A stretch of 10,516 nt of DNA from Deferribacteraceae bacterium UBA1873 (GTDB lineage Bacteria > Chrysiogenota > Deferribacteres > Deferribacterales > Flexistipitaceae), in NCBI GenBank assembly GCA_002338145.1, contig DDHP01000016.1:1-10516 (forward strand). The letters are read 5' to 3'. The notes beneath the pieces were generated by a model, which was not told the DNA's origin, did no database searches, and saw nothing but the letters and a program-made list of their open reading frames with translations. Positions 1 through 7,497 of the stretch are shown here, piece after piece (the stretch's first letter is position 1; each line of letters begins with the position of its first letter). The position numbers and the translations under genes are program-made.

Positions 1-63
1 CATCGCCCGGTGTATCTTTGAATTATTTTGGAATTTATAATGAGAAATTGTTTATTACAAGTG

Positions 64-1050
64 TTAATTGAGATAATCTGCTAATTTCCTTTTAAGGGCT
101 TTTTTGCGCAATTTGGAGAGTGCTCTCGCTTCAATCTGTCTCACTCTTTCTCTGCTGATATTAAGTGTTTCACCCACTTCTTCCAGGGTTTTTGGTACTT
201 CACCTTCCAAGCCGAATCTCCATTTTATTATATTTGCTTCTCTTTCTGAGAGTTCATCCACAATTTCTTCCAATGCTTCAGTCAGCGTACCATGTATTAT
301 TTCCTGTTCAACACTCCCAGTTTCTGATTCCAGCAGGTCAATAAAACTTTTATCTTCTCCTTCCTTTATTGGTGCTTCCAAAGATAAATAATTTCTGGAG
401 ACACGCAAAATATTTTCTATATCTTCGGAATCCATGTCCAGGTATTTGGATAATTCATAAGGGGTGGGTTCTCTCCCGTTTTCTTTGGTAAGTTTTTCCA
501 CAGCGTCATTTATTTTGTATAATATGCTGGCCTGTTTTATTGGGAGTTTCACAGTTCCGGACTGTTCCGCTAAAGCTTGTATTATGGCCTGCCTTATCCA
601 CCAGACAGCATAAGAAATAAACTTTACCCCTCTCTCCGGATCAAATCGCTTAGCAGCCTCCACAAGTCCCAGGTTTCCCTGATTTATAAGGTCGGTTATA
701 TTTATGCCAGAATTTCTGTATCTGTTGGCTATTGAAACCACAAATTTCAAATTACATAAAATAAGCTTATTGAGTGCGTCTTCATCACCTTGCTGTATTC
801 TTTTGCCCAGCTTGTATTCTTCTTCCCGGGAAAGGGGGTTGAACTGCGATATTTTATTAAGATAACTTTTCAGTAAGTCATCCGAGACTGGAGCTAAGGA
901 CGCCGGATCTTCTTCAATCTTTTTTTCCAGCTCTTTAGCGTTTTCAGTTATTTCTTTTTCGGATAACTCCTCTTCCGGTTGTTCCTCTGACGGCAGATCT
1001 TCCATATCCTGTTTTTCATTAATTTCAGTTTTTTGGGTACTGTCAGCCAT
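64..1050 (-). CDS. Group-2 sigma-70 family RNA polymerase sigma factor (RpoS/SigA-like)
   Basis: The 328-residue protein directs RNA polymerase to a set of promoters. An acidic, Glu-rich N-terminus (residues 1-50) replaces the large region 1.1 of a primary RpoD. Region 1.2 spans about 56-87. Region 2 (about 90-160) carries the core-binding and -10-recognition segment, with DLINQGNLGLVEAAKRFDP at 120-138 and YAVWWIRQAI at 147-156. Region 3 covers about 165-245. Region 4 (about 258-320) ends in the -35-binding helix-turn-helix TLEEVGETLNISRERVRQIE (288-306). The RpoH-specific QRKLFFNL-type box after region 2.4 is absent, so this is not a typical sigma-32 despite its place behind heat-shock genes. 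Short length and no region 1.1 argue against the housekeeping sigma. A GGAG Shine-Dalgarno lies just upstream of the start. It follows clpB on the same strand but behind a strong terminator, so it probably has its own promoter. Family is certain; the exact subgroup is inference. Confidence 0.93.
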   Translation of the reverse strand: MADSTQKTEINEKQDMEDLPSEEQPEEELSEKEITENAKELEKKIEEDPASLAPVSDDLLKSYLNKISQFNPLSREEEYKLGKRIQQGDEDALNKLILCNLKFVVSIANRYRNSGINITDLINQGNLGLVEAAKRFDPERGVKFISYAVWWIRQAIIQALAEQSGTVKLPIKQASILYKINDAVEKLTKENGREPTPYELSKYLDMDSEDIENILRVSRNYLSLEAPIKEGEDKSFIDLLESETGSVEQEIIHGTLTEALEEIVDELSEREANIIKWRFGLEGEVPKTLEEVGETLNISRERVRQIEARALSKLRKKALKRKLADYLN

Positions 1051-1066
1051 ATCTTCTCCGTAAAAA

Positions 1067-1114
1067 ATTATAATTTAATGATTATTACCAATGTGTATTT
1101 GTTCATAAATTATA
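1067..1114 (-). promoter_or_regulatory. Candidate -10 elements for the sigma factor gene
   Basis: The 101 bp between clpB and the sigma gene contain two perfect TATAAT hexamers on the minus strand, at 1114-1109 and 1072-1067. Neither has a good -35 box at 16-18 bp. The upstream copy would give a leader of about 50 nt, and the downstream copy only about 10 nt. The region is very AT-rich, so chance matches are likely. The terminator just before it implies that some promoter should exist here. Confidence 0.3.
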
Positions 1115-1120
1115 ACATAA

Positions 1121-1154
1121 AAAATAAAAAAGGGGAAATAATTCCCCTTTTTTA
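1121..1154 (-). terminator. Rho-independent terminator of the hsp20-dnaJ-hspR-clpB operon
   Basis: A perfect 12-bp stem (1126-1137 paired with 1142-1153) with a 4-base loop holds a GGGG/CCCC core. On the minus-strand transcript it is followed by a U-rich tract, TTTTTTATTTTTT. The clpB stop codon (1154-1152) lies inside the 5' arm, so a terminating ribosome would sit on the stem. It should separate clpB from the sigma gene, fully or partly. Confidence 0.9.
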
Positions 1155-3749
1155 GGATAATACCAATGAGCCATTTTCCATTCGCGCATGGATTTTTTTG
1201 TTCTGCTGTATGTTACCTTTTATGATTTCATCTGCTATTTTATTTTCTATGATTTTTTGAATTGCTCTTTTCATAGGTCTTGCACCGAATTTGGGATCGT
1301 AACCTGCCTGCACTATTTTTTCAACAACACTTTCGTCATAGCTGAACTCGATCATATTCTCCTTTAATCTTTCAGCGAAATCATCAAGCAACAAACGTGC
1401 TATTTCTTTAAGATGCTCGTTGCCCAGAGGGTGAAAAACTATTATGTCGTCAACCCTGTTTAAAAATTCCGGTTTAAAATATTTAGACAGCTGGTTGAAA
1501 ACAAGTGCGTTTATTCTGTTGTATTCATCTTCCCAGTCAAGCTCGCCTGTAAATTCTTCCTGAATCATGTCGCTGGCAATGTTGGATGTCATTATAACGA
1601 CAGTATTTCTAAAGCTTACTGTCCTTCCTTTGGAATCTGTCAGTATGCCGTCATCCAGTAACTGAAGCAGAATGTTAAAAACATCGGGATGAGCTTTTTC
1701 TATCTCATCCAGTAAAATGACACTGTAGGGCCGCCTTCGTATTTTTTCCGTCAGTTGTCCGCCTTCATCGTAACCAACATATCCCGGAGGGGAGCCTATT
1801 AGTTTTGATACAGAGTGTTTCTCCATATACTCACTCATATCTATTCGTATCATTGCCTCTTCTGTATCAAAAAGGAACTCAGCCAGTGATTTTGCCAGCT
1901 CTGTTTTACCCACACCTGTGGGTCCGAGGAAAATAAAAGAGCCTATCGGTTTTTTCGGGTTGGCAAGACCGGCTCTGCTTCTTCTGATAGCTTCACTAAC
2001 AGCATTTATCGCTTTGTCCTGGCCAATTACTCTTTTGTGCAAATATGATTCCATGTTGATTAGTTTATCAGCTTCTTCTTCCAGGAGCTTAGTAACAGGT
2101 ATCCCTGTCCATTTGGAAATAATTGAGGCTATATCTTCTTCATCCACTTCTTCTTTTAGCATTTTTTTGTCCGCCTGAATTTCTTTCAGCCTGTTATTGG
2201 TTTCCTGAAGCTTTTGTTCTAACTCTACCAATTTTCCGTATTTTATCTGTGATGCTTCCTCGAGATTGCCGTTACGTTCGGCATTCTGCATTTGGATTTT
2301 GGCATCTTCAATTTGCTTTTTAATATCCCTTGATTGTTGAATAAGATCTTTTTCATTTCTCCAATGGGCTCTTAATCTTGAAATTTTCTCTGATAGATTA
2401 CTGATTTCCTGCTCAATTTTCTCCATACGCATTTTTCCGGCTTCGTCTTTTTCCTTCTTGATTGCCTGTTTTTCAATTTCCAGCTGTCTCAACTTTCGCT
2501 CCAGCTCATCCAGTTCTGTAGGGAGACTATCAATTTCCATCCTCAGCTTGGCTGTGGCCTCATCAATTAAATCTATTGCCTTGTCGGGCATGTACCTGTC
2601 CGAAATATATTTATCAGCCAAATGGGCAGCAGCTACAATCGCTCCGTCAGTTATTTTAACACCGTGATGTACTTCGTATTTTTCTTTCAGTCCCCTAAGT
2701 ATGGAAACGGTATCTTCAACGTTAGGTTCTTTAATATAAATTGGCTGGAACCTACGTTCTAAAGCAGCATCTTTTTCTATATGCTTTTTATATTCATCCA
2801 GTGTGGTGGCACCTATACAATGCAACTCGCCTCTTGCCAACGCTGGTTTTAAAAGATTTGCAGCATCCATTGCTCCTTCTGCAGCTCCTGCACCCACCAA
2901 AGTGTGCATTTCATCTATAAAAAGGATTATTTCACCCTGACGCTCTCTGATTTCTTTCAAAACGGCTTTAAGTCTGTCTTCAAATTCGCCTCTGTATTTG
3001 GTTCCGGCAATAAGTGAGCCAAGATCAAGTACCAGAACCCTTTTATCATTCAGTGTTTCAGGTACGTCACCACTTACAATTCTTTGGGCAAGCCCTTCAG
3101 CTATTGCAGTTTTACCCACCCCCGGCTCTCCAATTAACACCGGGTTGTTTTTGGTCCTTCTGGAAAGGACATGGATGACCCTTCGTATCTCCTCGTCCCT
3201 GCCAATCACAGGATCCAGCTTTCCGGCTTCTGCATTTTCCGTAAGATCAATTGTGTATTTTTCGAGGGCCTCCCTTTTTTCTTCAGGATTCTGGTCTGTG
3301 ACTTTACTACTGCCTCTGACCTCTTTTATGGCTTTTTCAAGGCTTTTCCTGTCTATTCCGTGTTTTATAAGCGTTTGTCTCAGGGAATAGCCAGCGTTTT
3401 CCACAATACCCAAAAGAATATGTTCTGTTGAGACATACTCATCCCCGAAATCTTTAATTACCTTAAAAGCATAATCAAGTGCTTTTTTTGTGTCGTTTGA
3501 AATATAAACCTGATCAGATCCGCTGACTTTTGGTAAGCTTTCTACATTTGATTTTATATCGGATGTGAGGGAATTTACATTGACTCCCAGCTTTTGTAAC
3601 AAAGGTTTAATAAAACCTTCTTCCTGAGATACTAAACTTAATACCAAGTGCTCAGGCTCCACCTGTTGATTATTGTGGCTTTCAGCTAACTCCACAGCAT
3701 TATTGATTGCTTCACTTGCTTTTATTGTTAATCTATTCCAATTTATCAT
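1152..3749 (-). CDS. clpB: ATP-dependent chaperone/disaggregase ClpB
   Basis: ClpB is a hexameric AAA+ unfoldase that, with DnaK/DnaJ/GrpE, threads proteins out of aggregates in the cytoplasm. The 865-residue length is normal for the family. The Clp N-domain covers about 1-145. NBD1 has Walker A GEPGVGKT (207-214), Walker B IILFIDE (274-280), pore-loop Tyr252 in KYRGEFE and arginine fingers at 332-333. A long coiled-coil M-domain (about 405-525) marks ClpB rather than ClpA or ClpC. NBD2 has Walker A GPTGVGKT (609-616), pore loop GYVG (656-659), Walker B VILLDEIE (677-684), arginine finger Arg765 in FLNRVDD and sensor-2 GARPMKR (822-828). All catalytic motifs look intact. AGGAGG sits 5 nt before the ATG, the best Shine-Dalgarno in the operon. 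It lies 34 bp behind hspR and is probably controlled by HspR from the hsp20 promoter. Confidence 0.98.
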   Translation of the reverse strand: MINWNRLTIKASEAINNAVELAESHNNQQVEPEHLVLSLVSQEEGFIKPLLQKLGVNVNSLTSDIKSNVESLPKVSGSDQVYISNDTKKALDYAFKVIKDFGDEYVSTEHILLGIVENAGYSLRQTLIKHGIDRKSLEKAIKEVRGSSKVTDQNPEEKREALEKYTIDLTENAEAGKLDPVIGRDEEIRRVIHVLSRRTKNNPVLIGEPGVGKTAIAEGLAQRIVSGDVPETLNDKRVLVLDLGSLIAGTKYRGEFEDRLKAVLKEIRERQGEIILFIDEMHTLVGAGAAEGAMDAANLLKPALARGELHCIGATTLDEYKKHIEKDAALERRFQPIYIKEPNVEDTVSILRGLKEKYEVHHGVKITDGAIVAAAHLADKYISDRYMPDKAIDLIDEATAKLRMEIDSLPTELDELERKLRQLEIEKQAIKKEKDEAGKMRMEKIEQEISNLSEKISRLRAHWRNEKDLIQQSRDIKKQIEDAKIQMQNAERNGNLEEASQIKYGKLVELEQKLQETNNRLKEIQADKKMLKEEVDEEDIASIISKWTGIPVTKLLEEEADKLINMESYLHKRVIGQDKAINAVSEAIRRSRAGLANPKKPIGSFIFLGPTGVGKTELAKSLAEFLFDTEEAMIRIDMSEYMEKHSVSKLIGSPPGYVGYDEGGQLTEKIRRRPYSVILLDEIEKAHPDVFNILLQLLDDGILTDSKGRTVSFRNTVVIMTSNIASDMIQEEFTGELDWEDEYNRINALVFNQLSKYFKPEFLNRVDDIIVFHPLGNEHLKEIARLLLDDFAERLKENMIEFSYDESVVEKIVQAGYDPKFGARPMKRAIQKIIENKIADEIIKGNIQQNKKIHARMENGSLVLS

Positions 3750-3783
3750 TATATCCTCCTAACTTACTTCTCTGATGAATAAA

Positions 3784-4164
3784 TTATTCATCTTTTTCGA
3801 CTTTAACCTTAATAATGTTTTTGTTTCTTACGGGAACAAGACCTTCTTCCCCTTCTTTGATGTCTATGTTGTTATAATGTTTTTTTATAAAATTCTTTAA
3901 AATATCCACCTGTTTCTGCATGTCCTCAAGCTGTTGTTTCATATTAAGAACAACTTCCACTCCGGCAAGATTTACACCCAATTCTTTGGTGAGCGTCAGT
4001 ATAAATTTTATCTGCTCAATATCATCTTCGGAGTAGAGCCGTGTATTGCCGATTGTTCTGGAGGGCTTGATTAATCCCAGTCTTTCATACTGTCTTAGTG
4101 TCTGGGGATGGATATCCAAAATTTCTGCTACAACACTAATCATATAAAGTGGCCTGTCTTTCAT
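3784..4164 (-). CDS. hspR: MerR-family heat-shock repressor HspR
   Basis: HspR represses chaperone genes by binding HAIR inverted repeats; in Streptomyces and others DnaK acts as co-repressor, so DnaK titration by unfolded protein relieves repression. The 126-residue protein has the MerR winged helix at about 7-75. It includes the HspR-typical [18 protein letters not shown] (19-36) followed by GNTRLYS (39-45), then a helical dimerisation stretch (about 70-97). The tail (98-126) is Lys/Glu/Val-rich and has no cysteine- or metal-sensor motif, so this is not a metal- or redox-sensing MerR protein. GGGAG lies 8 nt before the start; the internal Met8 has no better site. It sits between dnaJ (38 bp gap) and clpB (34 bp gap). 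A HAIR-like site lies over the operon promoter, so autoregulation is expected. Confidence 0.95.
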   Translation of the reverse strand: MKDRPLYMISVVAEILDIHPQTLRQYERLGLIKPSRTIGNTRLYSEDDIEQIKFILTLTKELGVNLAGVEVVLNMKQQLEDMQKQVDILKNFIKKHYNNIDIKEGEEGLVPVRNKNIIKVKVEKDE

Positions 4165-4202
4165 GGTTCTATCTCCCAGTTGTCAGTATTTAACGTTTAA
4201 GA

Positions 4203-5321
4203 TTATATTTTACTTTTATTTAACACTTTTTCTCTTTCAGTAATATTGTAATGTTTCTTCATTTCCTTTAATGCTGTCCTGTCATTTTCCACAGCAATTT
4301 GAGGAATTTTCACATTTATTACCACATATAGATCACCGTGTCCTTCTCCTTTTAGCTTCGGCATCCCTTTGTTTCTCAGTCTGAATTTCTGTCCGGGCTG
4401 AGTGCCGGCAGGAATATTTATGTTAACTGTTCCGTAAGGTGTTGGAACGGATATTTTCTCACCTAATGCCGCTTCAAACATGTCCACATCTATATTAACA
4501 TACAGATTACTTCCTTTTCTCTCGTATACCGGGTGGGTATCCACTTTGGTGACGATGTACAGATCTCCGGGGTTGCCCCCGTTCATACTATCATGACCTT
4601 TTCCTGGGATTCTTATTTTTGAACCGTTATCTACTCCCGCAGGTATTTTAATTTTTATCTTTTCACTTTTAGCAGTAAAGCCGTTGCCTTTGCATTTTGA
4701 GCATATATTTGTTAAGATTTCCCCTCTACCTTTACATTGGGGGCATGTACTTCCCAGTCCGAAAAAATTATCTCTGTTAGTCGACACTACTCCCCGTCCG
4801 CCACAGACATTGCAGGTGGTTGAGTCACCGCCTTTACCTTGGCAGGAATCACATTTTATGTTGCGGGTAATATTCATTTCGTAATTATTGCCTTTCACTG
4901 CATCCCTGAAGGGGATTTGTATGGAATAATATATGTCTTCACCTTTGGTTTTGCCTCTGGCATTTGATCTGGAGGTTCTGCCGCGGGAGGCACCGAAAAG
5001 ATCTTCAAATATATCCCCGAATACATCAAATCCTTCAAAATTGAAGTTTCTGAAATCTTCAAAATTTACATTGGAATAGTCATAGCCTTTGCCGCTTTGT
5101 GTAAAAGCATCATGTCCCATCTGGTCGTACTGTTTTCTCTTTTCAGGATTTGACAGTACGGCATAAGCTTCAGAGACTTCTTTAAACTTGGCTTCAGCTT
5201 CTTTATTGTTAGGGTTTATGTCAGGGTGATATTTCCGCGCAAGTTTACGGTACGCTTTTTTTATCTCATCCTGGCTTGCTGTTTTGTCGACTCCGAGTAC
5301 TTCATAATAGTTTTTGGCCAT
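4203..5321 (-). CDS. dnaJ: Chaperone co-factor DnaJ (Hsp40, type I)
   Basis: DnaJ delivers unfolded clients to DnaK and stimulates its ATPase. The 372-residue protein has the full type I layout. The J domain (about 4-68) has the essential HPD at 32-34. A Phe/Gly/Asp-rich linker (about 75-118) contains [12 protein letters not shown]. The zinc-binding domain has four CxxCxGxG repeats (Cys 157/160, 170/173, 193/196 and 207/210). Two C-terminal beta-sandwich domains (about 218-340) follow. All eight zinc ligands are present. The start is 6 bp after the hsp20 stop, so translation is probably coupled; AAGG and the GAGG inside the last hsp20 codons serve as weak ribosome sites. dnaK and grpE are not in the window, so its partner must be encoded elsewhere. 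The genome may well have a second dnaJ with dnaK, which cannot be judged here. Confidence 0.97.
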   Translation of the reverse strand: MAKNYYEVLGVDKTASQDEIKKAYRKLARKYHPDINPNNKEAEAKFKEVSEAYAVLSNPEKRKQYDQMGHDAFTQSGKGYDYSNVNFEDFRNFNFEGFDVFGDIFEDLFGASRGRTSRSNARGKTKGEDIYYSIQIPFRDAVKGNNYEMNITRNIKCDSCQGKGGDSTTCNVCGGRGVVSTNRDNFFGLGSTCPQCKGRGEILTNICSKCKGNGFTAKSEKIKIKIPAGVDNGSKIRIPGKGHDSMNGGNPGDLYIVTKVDTHPVYERKGSNLYVNIDVDMFEAALGEKISVPTPYGTVNINIPAGTQPGQKFRLRNKGMPKLKGEGHGDLYVVINVKIPQIAVENDRTALKEMKKHYNITEREKVLNKSKI

Positions 5322-5327
5322 ATTACC

Positions 5328-5768
5328 TTAATCCTCTTTATTTACTTGTATTGTTATTGGTTTTGCTTCCGTTTTTTTACTGACCACAAGAGTCAGTATG
5401 CCATCCTTTAGGTTTGCGTTTATTTTGTCCATGTCAACTGTATTTGGAAGATTAAAAGATTTGAAAAATTTACCGTAAGGTCTTTCCAAACGATAGAAAC
5501 TGTTTTTGTCTTTTTTGTAAGGCAGCTTTTTTTCACCTTTTATTGTAAGAATTCCCTCGTTAATCTGGATATCAATATCTTCTTCTTTGAGGCCGGGCAG
5601 CTCCATGGTTAATATGATATCTGTATCTGTTTCAAATATATCCACCGGCGGATCCCAATCACTTTTTGTGGATAATGATTCTTTGCCTGCAGTTTCATCA
5701 AAAATTTTGTTAATCCTCTCCTGTATTGAGAGCAAGTCTTTAAATGGGTCCCATCTGACAATCGCCAT
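5328..5768 (-). CDS. Small heat-shock protein Hsp20 (alpha-crystallin family)
   Basis: This is an ATP-independent holdase that keeps unfolding proteins soluble until DnaK or ClpB acts. The 146-residue protein starts MAIVRWDPFKDLL, typical of bacterial Hsp20. The alpha-crystallin domain spans about 40-133, with VDIFETDTDIILTMELPG (42-59) and DGILTLVV (122-129). A C-terminal I-x-I anchor (ITI, 138-140) is used for oligomer assembly. I chose the ATG at 5768. GGAGG lies 5 nt upstream of it, whereas the in-frame ATG at 5780, four codons earlier, has no ribosome site and overlaps that Shine-Dalgarno. It is the first gene of the chaperone operon, close behind an HspR-type promoter. Confidence 0.95.
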   Translation of the reverse strand: MAIVRWDPFKDLLSIQERINKIFDETAGKESLSTKSDWDPPVDIFETDTDIILTMELPGLKEEDIDIQINEGILTIKGEKKLPYKKDKNSFYRLERPYGKFFKSFNLPNTVDMDKINANLKDGILTLVVSKKTEAKPITIQVNKED

Positions 5769-5799
5769 TTCTTCCTCCATATTATATTAGTTACTTTGA

Positions 5800-5828
5800 A
5801 ATATATGATTTGAGTCTTAGTGTGTCAA
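5800..5828 (-). promoter_or_regulatory. Sigma-70-type promoter of the hsp20-dnaJ-hspR-clpB operon
   Basis: On the minus strand TTGACA (5828-5823) is followed after exactly 17 bp by TATATT (5805-5800). The -35 box is perfect and the -10 box matches 5 of 6 positions. The predicted start near 5793 gives a leader of about 25 nt containing the GGAGG site of hsp20. The promoter fits housekeeping sigma, in line with control by a repressor rather than by sigma-32. Confidence 0.82.
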
Positions 5829-5829
5829 G
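5809..5829 (-). promoter_or_regulatory. HAIR-like operator for HspR
   Basis: On the minus strand CTTGACA-N7-ACTCAAA (5829-5809) matches the published HspR-associated inverted repeat CTTGAGT-N7-ACTCAAG at 11 of 14 arm positions, with the correct 7-bp spacer. The left arm contains the -35 hexamer and the right arm falls in the promoter spacer. A bound HspR dimer would block RNA polymerase. Finding it upstream of an operon that encodes HspR supports the call. Confidence 0.75.
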
Positions 5830-6163
5830 ATTTTTTTACTTGCTTAGTCACATTACGAAAATGAACGAAATTCTTATAAAAAAATCCTTTCTGTATTATA
5901 AGTTTTGTTTTATGTTATTAATTATTAAATACATAGAATATATAAAAAGCTTTGAATAAGTACAAAAGGTTATCCTGTGACATTGACCAGAAGGAGAAGA
6001 AATTCAACGCTTGTAACCACTTGTTTCGGAATAATCTATTGAATTTAACAAACATAGTTGCTGCCAGAAGGTGATAGCAATATAATGATTCAAAGCTCTA
6101 ATATTATAAATAATAACTGATTCAGGGTTATATTCTGAAAAATACTGGTAAGTAAAAGATATA
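5830..6163. other. Divergent intergenic region between hsp20 and tonB
   Basis: The whole gap between the hsp20 and tonB starts is 395 bp. Its hsp20-proximal end holds the HspR promoter. The middle (5871-5960) is extremely AT-rich, with an inverted repeat CTTATAA/TTATAAG (5873-5879 and 5896-5902). A less AT-rich island (about 5985-6080) has no standard gene. A minus-strand frame of 45 codons (6055-5918), open for about 15 codons further upstream, crosses it without a ribosome site. CCAGAAGG followed by A/T and GA occurs twice, at 5987-5997 and 6064-6074. I see no recognisable RNA gene or riboswitch. Confidence 0.5.
6058..6086 (+). promoter_or_regulatory. Candidate promoter of the tonB-archease unit
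   Basis: TTGCTG (6058-6063) is followed after 17 bp by a perfect TATAAT (6081-6086), giving a leader of about 70 nt. The -35 box is weak (3 of 6). A half-site resembling a Fur box overlaps the -10 region but is too partial to call. It is the best placed candidate upstream of tonB. Confidence 0.45.
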
Positions 6164-7087
6164 ATGAAAAACTACAGACTTTATATTGCGATTATTATTT
6201 CTTTGTTAATTCACATTTTAATTTTGCGCTTATTGGACTGGGAGCCTGCAAAAACTCCAGAAGATAAGCCAATGTCCGTTCAAATTATAGAACCACCTGA
6301 AGATAAAAAAGAAAATGCTCCTGAAGTTAAGCCGGATATACTCAGTGACAAGGATATTGCTCGTCAAAAGGAATCAGAAAAGGGTGAAGATACTTACTCT
6401 TCCCGATTGGCGGAGCCAAAACCGAAGCAAAGGATTCAGCCGGTTCCAAAACCGGAAGTGAAAGTTGCCCCTGAATCCAAGCCAAAACCTAAGCCACAGC
6501 CTAAACCAGAGCCACAGCCTGAATCACAGGTCAAATCGAAGCCTGAGCAACAGCCTGATACTGAACCGGAACTTGATGTTGCAGAAACTGAAAATAAAAA
6601 TGAAACTGAAGAAAAGCCCCCGGAAGAAAATGTTAAGCAAAAAGATACCACTGAGAGTAAAACACAGCTTAGCAAAAGGCAACTGGAGAATATTTTTAAT
6701 CCCGATGATATAATCAGAGAGTATGCTTTTAGAGAAAAAAAACAGGAAGAAGGTGAAGACAGTGTAAATTTTAATGCAATGAAAAATAAGTACGCTTCGT
6801 ATTTTTATAAATTCAGGCGGAATTTGTACCAGGTATGGACTTATCCCAGAAACTCGATTATTAATAATGAGCAGGGCAGGGTGAGGATTCAATTCAGTAT
6901 TGAAAAGGACGGGACTGTTACCAATATAAAAGTAGTCAGCAGCAGCGGGTATCCTGATCTTGACCGGGCTGCGGTGGATGCTTTGAAAAATATGGGAAAA
7001 GTGCCTTTTGGCGATTCTTTTGACCTTGAACGGTTAAATGTCGACGGATATTTTAGATATATAATAGGAGACAAGTACATCTACTGA
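6164..7087 (+). CDS. tonB: TonB-family energy transducer protein
   Basis: TonB spans the periplasm and passes proton-motive force from ExbB/ExbD in the inner membrane to outer-membrane receptors that import iron chelates, cobalamin and similar ligands. The 307-residue protein has a short cytoplasmic N-terminus and one membrane helix (about 6-24). Ser13 and His17 in that helix reproduce the SxxxH pattern needed for coupling in TonB and TolA. A long periplasmic arm follows, rich in Pro, Lys and Glu, with KP/EP repeats at about 84-137 and an acidic Gln/Lys-rich part to about 200. The C-terminal TonB domain (about 215-303) includes YPRNS (228-232), GRVRIQFSIEKDGTVTNIKV (238-257) and SSGYPDLDRAAVDAL (260-274). 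The N-terminal ribosome site is weak. No exbB, exbD or receptor gene is nearby. TolA is possible, but the C-terminal domain is TonB-like. Confidence 0.88.
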   Translation: MKNYRLYIAIIISLLIHILILRLLDWEPAKTPEDKPMSVQIIEPPEDKKENAPEVKPDILSDKDIARQKESEKGEDTYSSRLAEPKPKQRIQPVPKPEVKVAPESKPKPKPQPKPEPQPESQVKSKPEQQPDTEPELDVAETENKNETEEKPPEENVKQKDTTESKTQLSKRQLENIFNPDDIIREYAFREKKQEEGEDSVNFNAMKNKYASYFYKFRRNLYQVWTYPRNSIINNEQGRVRIQFSIEKDGTVTNIKVVSSSGYPDLDRAAVDALKNMGKVPFGDSFDLERLNVDGYFRYIIGDKYIY

Positions 7088-7488
7088 TGAAAGATTTTGA
7101 GGTTATTGAGACGACGGCTGATATAGGGTTAAAAGTTTATGGCTGTGATTTGAGAGAATTATGTATCAATTTACTGAGAGGCTTTTACTATATAGTATTT
7201 GATAAAAATATTAATTTCTTTGCGTATGAAAGCAGAGGCGATGATTATAACAAAATCAGTAGTTCTACAACGGAAGAACTGCTGATCAGCCTGCTTGAAG
7301 ATGCAATTTTTTATACCTATACGGAAAATACTGTACTGTATCCCTGTGAAGTAACAGAGAATGACTTAAAATATAAATTATTACAAAATAGTGATTATAT
7401 CGAAACGGAAATAAAAGCTGTGACAAGGCATCGTTTTGGATTAGTGCATGATAAAATTTATACTGTTACCGTTATTTTTGACATATGA
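7087..7488 (+). CDS. Archease family protein (RtcB RNA ligase activator)
   Basis: Archease speeds guanylylation of the RNA ligase RtcB, which joins 2',3'-cyclic phosphate and 5'-OH ends in tRNA splicing or RNA repair. The 133-residue length is usual. The family landmarks are visible: the N-terminal TADIG (10-14), a central TEELLISLLEDAIF segment (62-75) that matches the family EELLVEWLNELL-like helix, KAVTxH (110-115), and the terminal VIFDI with Asp132. The conserved acidic residues Asp12 and Asp132 thought to bind metal are present. Its ATG overlaps the tonB stop by one base (TGATG), so translation is likely coupled; the AGGAG at 7066-7070 is too far away to act alone. rtcB is not in the window. 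Similarity to the family is clear but fairly divergent, for example Arg114 where Tyr or Trp is common. Confidence 0.85.
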   Translation: MKDFEVIETTADIGLKVYGCDLRELCINLLRGFYYIVFDKNINFFAYESRGDDYNKISSSTTEELLISLLEDAIFYTYTENTVLYPCEVTENDLKYKLLQNSDYIETEIKAVTRHRFGLVHDKIYTVTVIFDI

Positions 7489-7497
7489 GGAGTGTTT

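Noticed and set aside
1..63. Start of another gene or an RNA gene at the window edge (CAT at 1-3 is an ATG on the minus strand)
   Set aside because: No clear Shine-Dalgarno lies before it and no coding sequence remains inside the window, so nothing can be supported.
104..391. Open frames on the plus strand opposite the sigma, clpB and dnaJ genes, such as 104-391, 1918-2178, 2998-3390 and 4684-4884
   Set aside because: They lie antisense to well-supported genes, have Ser/Leu-rich low-information sequences, and lack ribosome sites; they mirror codon use of the real genes.
64..1050. Heat-shock sigma factor RpoH (sigma-32)
   Set aside because: Position next to clpB suggested it, but the RpoH box after region 2.4 is missing and region 2 reads as RpoD/RpoS type.
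5769..5880. CIRCE element for HrcA upstream of hsp20
   Set aside because: No TTAGCACTC-N9-GAGTGCTAA-like repeat is present; the inverted repeat found has HAIR arms and spacing.
5873..5902. Inverted repeat CTTATAA/TTATAAG as a terminator or operator
   Set aside because: The stem is all A/T except one pair with a 16-base loop; too weak for a terminator and likely by chance here.
6073..6099. Fur box over the tonB -10 element
   Set aside because: Only one half-site (ATAATGAT) matches; in the registers tried, about 9 of 18-19 positions agree, which is expected in such AT-rich DNA.
6410..6580. Tandem DNA repeat or phase-variable tract in tonB
   Set aside because: The Pro-Lys-Glu-Gln repeats are at protein level with varied codons, normal for the TonB periplasmic arm; no exact DNA unit array is seen.
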